This document shows, one piece after another, positions 7,896 to 13,850 of a DNA stretch of 18,864 nucleotides. The position numbers were made by a program, and so were the translations under genes. Every line of letters starts with the position of its first letter. The stretch's first letter is position 1. The DNA comes from an uncultured Eubacteriales bacterium (GTDB taxonomy: Bacteria; Bacillota; Clostridia; Oscillospirales; Oscillospiraceae): the NCBI GenBank assembly GCA_900546915.1, contig UREY01000031.1:1-18864 (forward strand), in the 5' to 3' direction. Under the pieces are notes generated by a model that was not told the origin of the DNA, searched no databases, and was given only the letters and a program-made list of their open reading frames with translations.

Positions 7896-7924
7896 TTGAC
7901 GGGGTTGCGGTTCTCTGTTATGAT
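7896..7924 (+). promoter_or_regulatory. Promoter P1 of the cargo operon
   Basis: TTGACG (7896-7901), a 17-bp spacer and TATGAT (7919-7924) form a near-consensus sigma-A promoter, with transcription expected from about 7931 into the GNAT-like and MATE genes. It lies inside the invertible segment and so moves with the genes it serves. Confidence 0.75.
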
Positions 7925-7980
7925 AAAAATGAAGGCGGACTTTGCCTGATATGATATGAATTTTATAAATGAGGTCTTGT

Positions 7981-8790
7981 ATGAATGTACAGCAGCTGTG
8001 TGAAAAAATAAGCCTGCCGTCTGAGGTCAGAAGCAGGCTGGCGGATTGTTTCCGTGCGGTTGACTTCGGCGCGGTGGACGGGGCATTGCGGGATTTTCTG
8101 GTTTATGAGAAGATTCCGGACGCTTGCGCGGCCTTGCAGGAAAAGCTGGGAGACGACGAGGATCACATGAAAATGCTGGCCTGCATGTTGCAGGCGTCGG
8201 CCAATGCCTATGCCGTTTATCGGGAAAGGGGCGTGGACGACGGGATCTACGTTGCCACCATGAAATGCTACACACGATTTCTAAACGAGACGCATCAAAT
8301 GACAGGCCGGTATGATTTTGACCGGTATGGGTGGACAGGCCGTCAGGCAGGCTGTCATTTGTTTCGAATCGGCCAACTGGAATATGAGATCAGCCCCCGG
8401 GCGGACCGAGTTACGATTGAAATCCATATCCCGTCCGATGCGGATTTTTCCCCGGCTTCTGTGGAGGAATCCCTGAAGCAGGCAAGGGCCTTTTTTGCCC
8501 GGTATGATCCGCAGCTGTCTCATTGCGCGTATTGCTGCCGTTCCTGGCTGCTGGACCGTCAGCTGAGGGGGATGCTGGGGAAGGACTCTCATATTCTCAG
8601 TTTTCAGAACCGGTTTACCATATTCGACGAAGGGGAAGCCGGCGCCGATGTGCTGCGGTGGCTGTTCCAAACCCAGGAGACTTGCTATGAGGCCTTACCC
8701 GAGAGGACTTCTTTGCAAAGAAAGGTGAAAATGCATCTTTTATCCGGCGGTGTCATTCGAAATGCAGGCGGCATATTGTGCAAACCGTGA
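7981..8790 (+). CDS. GNAT-like acyltransferase-family protein (DUF5596 type)
   Basis: A 269-residue soluble protein that I place, from overall pattern, in the Firmicutes family annotated as acyltransferase domain-containing (GNAT-like N- and C-terminal halves, DUF5596). Supporting features are the C-terminal CxYCCRSWLLDRQL stretch followed by FQNRFTIFDEG, and the beta-strand run LEYEISPRADRVTIEIHIPSDA before it. No signal peptide or membrane segment is seen. The substrate is unknown. Start: ATG 7969 is in frame but lacks an RBS, while ATG 7981 has GAGG at 6-nt spacing and was chosen. It is the first gene of the cargo operon, about 50 nt after the P1 start, and 76 bp before the MATE gene. The family call is moderate; existence of the gene is secure. 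Confidence 0.7.
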   Translation: MNVQQLCEKISLPSEVRSRLADCFRAVDFGAVDGALRDFLVYEKIPDACAALQEKLGDDEDHMKMLACMLQASANAYAVYRERGVDDGIYVATMKCYTRFLNETHQMTGRYDFDRYGWTGRQAGCHLFRIGQLEYEISPRADRVTIEIHIPSDADFSPASVEESLKQARAFFARYDPQLSHCAYCCRSWLLDRQLRGMLGKDSHILSFQNRFTIFDEGEAGADVLRWLFQTQETCYEALPERTSLQRKVKMHLLSGGVIRNAGGILCKP

Positions 8791-8866
8791 TGCCTCGAAG
8801 CCGCGCTGCCCGTGTGCATGCAGAATGCGAAGATCGAACTTACATCATGAAAGGGACGGAGCGCAA

Positions 8867-10231
8867 ATGGGAAGGGAACTGACACAGGGACCCGTCACGA
8901 AAACGCTGCTGCGTTTTGCTATTCCAATGATTTTGGGGGACCTGCTGCAGCAATGCTATAACATTGCCGACACGCTGATTGTGGGAAGATTTCTGGGGAC
9001 AGACGCGCTGGCTGCAGTGGGCTCGGCGTTTTCCCTGATGACCTTCCTGACGGCCATTTTACTGGGGCTTGCCATGGGCAGCGGCACGGTTTTTTCCATC
9101 TATTATGGGCGGAAGGATGAACACGGGCTGAAGGAAGGGATTCTGGCTTCCTTCACCCTGCTTGCCGCCGTCACGGTACTCTTGCATATTCTGACCTTTG
9201 CTTGCTTGGACTGGACGATTGCGGTGCTGCGTACGCCGGATCATCTGGTGGGGATGACGCGGGAGTACCTCGCGGTGATTTTTGTCGGAATGACCGGCAT
9301 CTTTCTGTACAACTTTTTTGCTTCGTTGCTGCGTTCTCTGGGAAATTCCGTGGCTCCGTTTGTGTTTCTGGCGATTTCTGCCTGCCTGAATATCGTCCTG
9401 GACCTTTGGTTTGTGGCAGGCCTCCACCGCGGCGTGGCCGGAGCGGCGGAGGCCACCGTCCTTTCTCAATATGTCTCCGGAATTGGAATTGCCGTTTACA
9501 CCAGATGCAAATTCCCAAAGCTGCTGAAGCGTGACCGCCGGGTCTCCCTGCGGCTCAGCCGCGTGAAGGAAATTACCCGCTTTTCCGCGCTGACCTGCTT
9601 GCAGCAGTCGGTGATGAACCTGGGGATTCTGGCCGTGCAGGGACTGGTCAACAGCTTCGGGCCGGTGATTATGGCGGCTTTTGCCGCCGCCGTTAAGATC
9701 GACGCCTTTGCTTACCTTCCCGTACAGGATTTCGGCCATGCGTTTTCCACCTTTGTCTCCCAAAACTACGGCGCGAAACAGACCGGCCGCATACAGAAGG
9801 GCGTTCGGACGGCGTTCTGGATTTCCGCCTCATTCGGCGGGATTCTCTCCCTGCTGGTCTGCGCGCTGGCGGGACCGCTGATGGGACTGTTTGTCCATGG
9901 GTCCGAAGGGGCGGTCATTGGGGAAGGCGTCCGGTATCTCCGCATAGAAGGCGCCTTTTATTGCCTCATCGGCGCGCTGTTTTTGCTGTACGGGCTGTAT
10001 CGCGGCCTGGGAAAACCCGGCATGTCGGTGGTTCTCACGGTTGTGTCTCTGGGCGTCCGGGTGGCCTTGGCCTATGCGCTTTCTGCCGTGCCGGGCATCG
10101 GCGTTGCAGGAATCTGGTGGGCGGTTCCCATCGGCTGGTTCTTAGCAGATGCCCTGGGCCTGGGATACTATGTTGCGCGGCGCAAAACATGGATGACATC
10201 CATGGCCCGGGAGATGGATCCACCGGCGTAA
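8867..10231 (+). CDS. MATE-family multidrug/metabolite exporter
   Basis: A 454-residue inner-membrane antiporter of the MATE (NorM/DinF) type, exporting cationic drugs or metabolites with Na+ or H+ in the family. The N terminus LTQGPVTKTLLRFAIPMILGDLLQQCYNIADTL.. carries the typical MATE opening (P at IPM, LLQQ-YN-AD), followed by VGRFLGTDALAAVGSAF. Hydropathy by eye supports 12 membrane segments in two halves, the second starting near ITRFSALTCLQQSVMNLG. Length matches the family. ATG 8867 has GGAG at 5-nt spacing; the open frame from 8750 overlaps the preceding gene and lacks membrane character. It lies wholly inside the invertible segment and has no clear terminator before the right site, so its transcript may run on across that site. 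Confidence 0.92.
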   Translation: MGRELTQGPVTKTLLRFAIPMILGDLLQQCYNIADTLIVGRFLGTDALAAVGSAFSLMTFLTAILLGLAMGSGTVFSIYYGRKDEHGLKEGILASFTLLAAVTVLLHILTFACLDWTIAVLRTPDHLVGMTREYLAVIFVGMTGIFLYNFFASLLRSLGNSVAPFVFLAISACLNIVLDLWFVAGLHRGVAGAAEATVLSQYVSGIGIAVYTRCKFPKLLKRDRRVSLRLSRVKEITRFSALTCLQQSVMNLGILAVQGLVNSFGPVIMAAFAAAVKIDAFAYLPVQDFGHAFSTFVSQNYGAKQTGRIQKGVRTAFWISASFGGILSLLVCALAGPLMGLFVHGSEGAVIGEGVRYLRIEGAFYCLIGALFLLYGLYRGLGKPGMSVVLTVVSLGVRVALAYALSAVPGIGVAGIWWAVPIGWFLADALGLGYYVARRKTWMTSMAREMDPPA

Positions 10232-10331
10232 TGTACCTCGGAGCGCTGCTGCGCCGTCTTGTCACAAAATGGAAATCTTTACCAAATTCACACCTTGTCA
10301 AGGGCAGTTTGCGTTTTTTCAGGGTAAGTAC

Positions 10332-10360
10332 TTGAAAAGTAAATGGGAAGTTGCTACAAT
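10332..10360 (+). promoter_or_regulatory. Promoter P2, outward-facing switch promoter
   Basis: TTGAAA (10332-10337), exactly 17 bp, then TACAAT (10355-10360): a near-consensus sigma-A promoter with its start near 10367, about 47 nt before the right site. In the given orientation no + strand gene follows; transcription would enter the 3' end of the recombinase gene as antisense. After inversion it would point at the pilus leader. A GGAGG at 10408-10412 has no suitable start codon after it in either orientation. Confidence 0.75.
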
Positions 10361-10413
10361 ATTGTATAACCTGTCGCCGGAGCGGGCACACGGCGCTTCA
10401 ATAGAACGGAGGT

Positions 10414-10441
10414 TTACAACAAAATCGGAACTTTGTTGTCA
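10414..10441 (+). repeat. Right recombination site (IRR) of the invertible segment
   Basis: TTACAACAAAA, core TCGGAA, CTTTGTTGTCA. Read on the - strand, the core is TTCCGA, the same as the left site, so the two sites are inverted. The inner arm is identical to the left site; the outer arm (10431-10441) differs at two of 11 positions. Its last three bases are the recombinase stop codon (TGA on the - strand), which may explain the divergence. Confidence 0.85.
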
Positions 10442-11281
10442 GATAACCAAGTCGAGCTGTTCCATAAGCCGTTGGTGCTCCGTACCGCTTTCCATAATAT
10501 AGATTCGGGTGGTTTCGATGCTGGCGTGGCCGAGAAGGTCCGCCAGCTTTGCCATGTCCTTGTCCAGGCTGTAAAATGTCTTGGCAAATAAATGGCGGAA
10601 ATTGTGGGGGAACACCTTGCTGGGCTCTACGTTTGCCAGTTGGCAGAGCCGGTGCAGCTCTCGCCAGACGTTGGAGCGGTCCATGGGGGCGCCGGATCTG
10701 GTGACGAAGATGGGACCGGCGGTCATTTGGCGGCTGCTGCAATAGGACTGCAGCAGGCTTCGGAGCTTGGCGGGGAGAAAGATGAGGCGCTGCTTTCCCT
10801 TGCAGTCTACCATAGTCCGGCCGGTTTGCAGAGACTCCACCGTGACAAACGGGAGCTCAGAAATTCGGATGCCGGTGGCGGCCAGGGTCTGAATCAGGCA
10901 GAACAGGCGCTGATTGCCGTGGGAGCGGGCCGCCTCTAACAGGCGGCGGTATTCCGGCTTGCTCAGCTCCTGCGCCTCATTTCGGAAAATCTGCCGCTGC
11001 AGCCGCAGCGGTTTGACCCGGCAATCGCTCCAGCCCAGAAACTGGAACAATCCGTTGGCTGCGGCCAGCATGGAGTTCACGGTGCCGGCGGCATAGCTTC
11101 CGGTCAGATGCTGCTTCCAATCCATGACGGCCTCCTTGTCTATGGTGTTGTTCCCGGCGAGAAACCGGAGCAGGTTTTGCAAGTCCCGGTTGTATTTTTG
11201 AATGGTACCCGGACTTCGCTCTGCCTCCTGCAGATATTTGCAATAATCCTGCAGCTGTGTCTGTGTGATCATCGGATGCAT
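10439..11281 (-). CDS. Tyrosine recombinase (Xer/phage-integrase family), predicted invertase
   Basis: A 280-residue site-specific recombinase, the usual XerC/D-like length. The N-terminal SAM-like core-binding domain (about 5-95) begins TQTQLQDYCKYLQEAERSP. The catalytic domain has all expected residues: Arg139 (ATGIRISEL), Lys163 (KGKQR), His226-x-x-Arg229 (HNFRH), His252 (LGHASIETT) and nucleophile Tyr261 (TRIY). ATG 11281 follows AAGGAGGG at 6-nt spacing; the open frame running on to 12079 is antisense to spoVT and is rejected. Its last codon and stop lie in the outer arm of the right-hand site, so the gene directly abuts the DNA it is predicted to invert. Recombinases of this type drive phase switches in Clostridia and other bacteria. 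Confidence 0.92.
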   Translation of the reverse strand: MHPMITQTQLQDYCKYLQEAERSPGTIQKYNRDLQNLLRFLAGNNTIDKEAVMDWKQHLTGSYAAGTVNSMLAAANGLFQFLGWSDCRVKPLRLQRQIFRNEAQELSKPEYRRLLEAARSHGNQRLFCLIQTLAATGIRISELPFVTVESLQTGRTMVDCKGKQRLIFLPAKLRSLLQSYCSSRQMTAGPIFVTRSGAPMDRSNVWRELHRLCQLANVEPSKVFPHNFRHLFAKTFYSLDKDMAKLADLLGHASIETTRIYIMESGTEHQRLMEQLDLVI

Positions 11282-11302
11282 ACGAATCCCTCCTTCATCA
11301 TG

Positions 11303-11330
11303 AGTGTACCAATTTATCCGGTGTTTGAAA
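11303..11330 (-). promoter_or_regulatory. Possible promoter of the recombinase gene
   Basis: On the - strand, TTTCAA (11330-11325), 16 bp, then TACACT (11308-11303) would start transcription about 15 nt before the recombinase ATG. The match is moderate. The -35 overlaps a pair of degenerate recombinase arm sequences. Confidence 0.4.
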
Positions 11331-11347
11331 CAAAATTTTTGCTGCAA
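11325..11347. promoter_or_regulatory. Degenerate pair of recombinase arms at the recombinase promoter
   Basis: TTGAAACAAAA (11325-11335), one base, then TTTTGCTGCAA (11337-11347). Each half agrees with the recombination-site arm at 9 of 11 positions, but the 6-bp core is reduced to 1 bp, so strand exchange is unlikely. It could be a recombinase operator for self-control, or chance in AT-rich DNA. Confidence 0.35.
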
Positions 11348-11548
11348 GGGATTGGCCCGGCTGGGTGGCGGCGGCGTCGAAGAAAGCGGAAGGAAAAACG
11401 CTGGGCGGGAAAAAAGGGAAAAACCGAAAGCGGCAAATTCCGCCGCCCATAGTTTGGCCGGAGATACATAATTCTTCTTCTTTGACAAATAATAGCCTCG
11501 ACACAGAAAGCAGGGCCGGCAGCGCCGCCCGTTTAAAGGAGAATTGGT

Positions 11549-12091
11549 ATGAAAGCAACAGGCATTGTCCGTCGCATTGACGATTTGGGGCGGGTGGTAA
11601 TTCCCAAGGAAATCCGCCGTACCCTGCGAATCCGGGAGGGAGATCCCCTGGAGATTTACACAGAGAAGGACGGCGGGGTGATTTTTCGGAAATATTCGCC
11701 CATGGGAGATTTGCAGGATTTTGCGGCGCAAATCTGCGAATCCATTGGAAAAAACACCGGACGGATCGCGGCGGTGTCGGACCGGGACTCGATCATTGCC
11801 TTGTCCGGCGCGCCCCGGCGGGAGCTGGTGGACCGGCGGAACTCTGCGGATTTGGAAAATCTCATGGAACAGCGGAAAAGCTATCGCTACAGTCCGGGCA
11901 ATGTGAAGCTGCGGGCGGTGGAAGGCTCGGAAAAGTATTATTTGGGAGCCGCCGCGCCGATTGTGGCCCAGGGCGACCTGATGGGCTGCGTCATGCTCCT
12001 GATGGACGAGGAGGAGACGCCGCCGGCAGAGGGCGACCAGAAGCTGGTCCAAACGGTGGCCGGTTTTTTGGGAAGACAAATGGAAGCATAA
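11549..12091 (+). CDS. spoVT: Stage V sporulation protein T, AbrB-family regulator
   Basis: A 180-residue DNA-binding transcription factor. Residues 1 to about 50 form the AbrB/SpoVT swapped-hairpin domain, and the opening MKATGIVRRIDDLGRVVIPK followed by EIRRTLRIREGDPLEI is essentially the canonical SpoVT sequence. The rest (about 55-180) is the GAF-like sensor domain, ending GFLGRQMEA as expected. Length matches B. subtilis SpoVT (178). In spore formers it controls forespore genes late in sporulation. ATG 11549 has AAAGGAG at 7-nt spacing. A TTGACA at 11482-11487 lies upstream but has no good -10 partner; forespore sigma-G control would be expected from family knowledge. It is divergent from the recombinase gene across 267 bp, which may be coincidence. 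Confidence 0.95.
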   Translation: MKATGIVRRIDDLGRVVIPKEIRRTLRIREGDPLEIYTEKDGGVIFRKYSPMGDLQDFAAQICESIGKNTGRIAAVSDRDSIIALSGAPRRELVDRRNSADLENLMEQRKSYRYSPGNVKLRAVEGSEKYYLGAAAPIVAQGDLMGCVMLLMDEEETPPAEGDQKLVQTVAGFLGRQMEA

Positions 12092-12095
12092 CGGT

Positions 12096-12142
12096 ACAGA
12101 GCCTGCTGCAAACGGAAGCTTGCAGCAGGCTCTGTGTATTTG
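12096..12142 (+). terminator. Terminator of spoVT
   Basis: A 16-bp perfect stem starting ACAGAGCCTGCTGCAA (12096-12111 with 12120-12135) with an 8-nt loop is followed by GTATTTGTGT. It sits 5 bp after the spoVT stop and 47 bp beyond the stop of the converging membrane-protein gene, so it may serve both directions. Confidence 0.75.
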
Positions 12143-12181
12143 TGTAACAACGTGGGAGAGCGCGTCGGGTGCGCCCCGGGG

Positions 12182-13066
12182 TCAAGAACCGGAGGAATGG
12201 ATTCTGGAACGGAGCATCTCATCCATTTTTTCGTAGAGCAGACCGGAGGCGGCCTCATGGGCCGGGACGGAGCAGATGTACTTTTCCTGCTTGTCGTACA
12301 GATACCAATTGGTGGTGCTGAACCACGGCCGGCCGATGTCGCTCCAGAGGTAAAACCGGTCGCCGGTGAGGCGGTGGACCAGCAGGCCGTCTTGATCGAT
12401 GGAGACGCCCCAAGCCCAGTTCCATACGGCGGCGGCGGCCGGAAACGGGGAGATGAGCACCATCGCCAACAGCACGCCGGGATGCACGTAGTGGGCGCCC
12501 AGGGCGGCGAAGGCCAGCAGCACCACGGAAAAATACAAAGGCGTTCCGATTCTCTCCGGGGGATGCCGGAAGGTCATCTCCGGGCGCGGGGGCAGATGGA
12601 AGCCCCATTTGCGCTTGAGCCGCAAAAGAAGAACAGCGGCCAGAGCGGTGATTGCAAAGGCGGAGAGAGCCACCCACCAACAAATGAAGCTGCACACGAC
12701 CAGATATGCCAGGGCGTAAATGCCGAAGATCACACAGGAAAAGACGTCGCGCCTCTCCAGCAGGGGATCGGTGACCGGGGTGGGCAAATAGCCGGCGATG
12801 GCCAGGGCGATGATCCAGAAACAGATATGGCCCGACCAGAAGAGCATGGCCAGGCTGACGGTTATGATGGAGGCCAAAAAAGTGCCCATAATCCAGGTGT
12901 TGACCTCCACATCCTGGGGGGTCAGGGGGCGGTCGGGATCTTTGCGCTTTGTGGCGTCGCTCCGGTCTGGGTTGCCGCGCTTGGGCGGTCGGCGGGCAGG
13001 GCGGGGGACGCCGGTCCGGCTGCCCATCGGTCTGAGTCGACTCCAAGGTAATGCCCGAGTTGTCAT
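12182..13066 (-). CDS. Hypothetical multi-pass membrane protein
   Basis: A 294-residue protein that I do not recognise. A basic, proline-rich, probably cytoplasmic N terminus (about 1-55, ending in RPLTPQDVEVNTW) is followed by about six hydrophobic segments in pairs (near 57-78, 80-95, 109-145 as two, 178-215 as two). A soluble C-terminal domain (about 220-294, DQDGLLVHRLTGDRFYLWSDIG) resembles the small PH-like domains of some bacterial membrane proteins; that resemblance is weak. ATG 13066 is preceded by AGAGAGG at about 7-8 nt; the open frame to 13243 runs into the upstream gene and is rejected. It starts 16 bp after the NuoE-like gene and is surely co-transcribed with it. Confidence 0.7.
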   Translation of the reverse strand: MTTRALPWSRLRPMGSRTGVPRPARRPPKRGNPDRSDATKRKDPDRPLTPQDVEVNTWIMGTFLASIITVSLAMLFWSGHICFWIIALAIAGYLPTPVTDPLLERRDVFSCVIFGIYALAYLVVCSFICWWVALSAFAITALAAVLLLRLKRKWGFHLPPRPEMTFRHPPERIGTPLYFSVVLLAFAALGAHYVHPGVLLAMVLISPFPAAAAVWNWAWGVSIDQDGLLVHRLTGDRFYLWSDIGRPWFSTTNWYLYDKQEKYICSVPAHEAASGLLYEKMDEMLRSRIHSSGS

Positions 13067-13082
13067 AGGAAATCCTCTCTTT

Positions 13083-13544
13083 CTATGGTTTCTTTGTGAC
13101 CAGGCTGCGGATCCGTTCCGGCGTCGCGCCTGTGTAACGTACGCCGTCCCACGTGATGCAGGGACCGTGACGGCAAGCCTTTTGACAGCCGGTGCGTTCA
13201 AATTGAAAGCCGCCTTTGGAGCTGAAGCCGCCGGACCTGACATCGTATGTGCGTTCTACAAAGCTCGCCAGGCGCGCTCCGGCGCATCGCGGTCCGCAGC
13301 AGACGGTCAGCCGGTGCGCAGCACCCGCCGGCCGCAGACTGGGGTACCGCCGGACCATGGCGGACAGGAAAGAGACCCGAAGGGAAAAGGCGCAGGCAAT
13401 TTCCTCCAGGGCTTCCATAGGCAGCGCGCCGCCGCAGTGCTCCTGCACCTCCTGCAAAAGCGTGAGGAGGGCCTGCTGATCTGCCGGTCCGCCCAAGCGG
13501 CGGCAGCGGTCGAGGGCTTCAGCAAAGTCAAAATTCCATGGCAT
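13083..13544 (-). CDS. NuoE-like [2Fe-2S] thioredoxin-fold ferredoxin
   Basis: A 153-residue soluble protein of the NuoE/HoxE/HydA-accessory type. The N-terminal helical part (LLTLLQEVQEHCGGALPMEALEEIACAFSL) matches the family opening, followed by the thioredoxin-like fold with cluster ligands C82-x4-C87 and C120-x3-C124, the spacing of NuoE. Family members pass electrons from NAD(P)H-oxidising NuoF-like partners to hydrogenases or complex I. No NuoF or hydrogenase gene is adjacent, so it is an orphan or works with a partner elsewhere. ATG 13544 has GGGAGGTG upstream. It leads a two-gene operon with the membrane protein. Confidence 0.85.
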   Translation of the reverse strand: MPWNFDFAEALDRCRRLGGPADQQALLTLLQEVQEHCGGALPMEALEEIACAFSLRVSFLSAMVRRYPSLRPAGAAHRLTVCCGPRCAGARLASFVERTYDVRSGGFSSKGGFQFERTGCQKACRHGPCITWDGVRYTGATPERIRSLVTKKP

Positions 13545-13582
13545 GGTGTCACCTCCCAGCTTCCGGCCGTTCCAGCGTTTTT

Positions 13583-13611
13583 ATTATAGCATAAGAATAT
13601 GGCGATTTAAA
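13583..13611 (-). promoter_or_regulatory. Promoter of the NuoE-like operon
   Basis: On the - strand, TTTAAA (13611-13606), 17 bp, then TATAAT (13588-13583) preceded by TGC, giving an extended -10. The start is expected near 13576, about 32 nt before the gene. Confidence 0.65.
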
Positions 13612-13787
13612 TACCTTGAGATAAAAATAGCAAAAATTTTTTGCAGAGTACGAATTGCTATGCTGGAGAATGGAAGGTTGTCTCTGCACGATGAAAAATG
13701 GGATAATTTACCAATAGTTGAGCTGGGAATTTTTTCCTGCTATACGGATCCAAAGGGAAACTTTGGAAGCAAGGCGAAAAATTTTGC

Positions 13788-13815
13788 TTGTCATATGATG
13801 CAACTGTGATACAAT
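13788..13815 (+). promoter_or_regulatory. Promoter of the two-component operon
   Basis: TTGTCA (13788-13793), 16 bp, TACAAT (13810-13815). The -10 lies inside a tandem repeat that is probably bound by the response regulator, so binding would compete with or position RNA polymerase. Confidence 0.5.
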
Positions 13816-13825
13816 TGTGATACAA
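13805..13825 (+). promoter_or_regulatory. Tandem 11-bp-phased direct repeats, likely regulator box
   Basis: TGTGATACAA occurs twice exactly (13805-13814 and 13816-13825) with an 11-bp period, followed by a partial CTGTATC. OmpR/PhoB-family regulators bind head-to-tail repeats of this spacing, and the box ends 25 bp before the response-regulator ATG, pointing to autoregulation. Confidence 0.6.
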
Positions 13826-13850
13826 ACTGTATCCCGGAGGCGAATTTTCC

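Larger units (their letters stand above)
7699..10430. mobile_element. Predicted invertible DNA segment, about 2.7 kb
   Basis: DNA between two inverted 28-bp sites beside a complete tyrosine recombinase gene. It contains, left to right: a - strand terminator, a 26-bp palindrome, promoter P1, a GNAT-like gene, a MATE exporter and promoter P2 pointing out of the right end. Inversion would place P2 upstream of the pilus operon and turn the two-gene operon around so that it also reads toward the pilus. The repeats are not duplicated target sites and the sites face each other, so inversion rather than excision is expected. Inversion itself is not shown by a single sequence. Confidence 0.75.
13545..13850. 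other. Divergent regulatory region, no gene seen
   Basis: This 306-bp AT-rich stretch separates the NuoE-like operon from the two-component operon. I see promoters for both sides and tandem repeats near the response-regulator end, but no credible ORF or known RNA in the middle. A second possible + promoter, TTGAGC, 17 bp, TATACG, lies near 13718-13746. Confidence 0.5.

Noticed and set aside
7699..10430. Integrative element or transposon with attachment sites
   Set aside because: The sites are inverted, not direct, and there are no transposase, mobilisation or phage genes inside; the recombinase lies outside the segment.
11325..11347. Third functional recombination site
   Set aside because: The arms are degenerate and separated by 1 bp, with no TTCCGA core, so strand exchange with the true sites is not expected.
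11282..12079. N-terminal extension of the recombinase frame to 546 codons
   Set aside because: The extension is antisense to spoVT and lacks recombinase features; ATG 11281 has a strong RBS and gives the normal family length.
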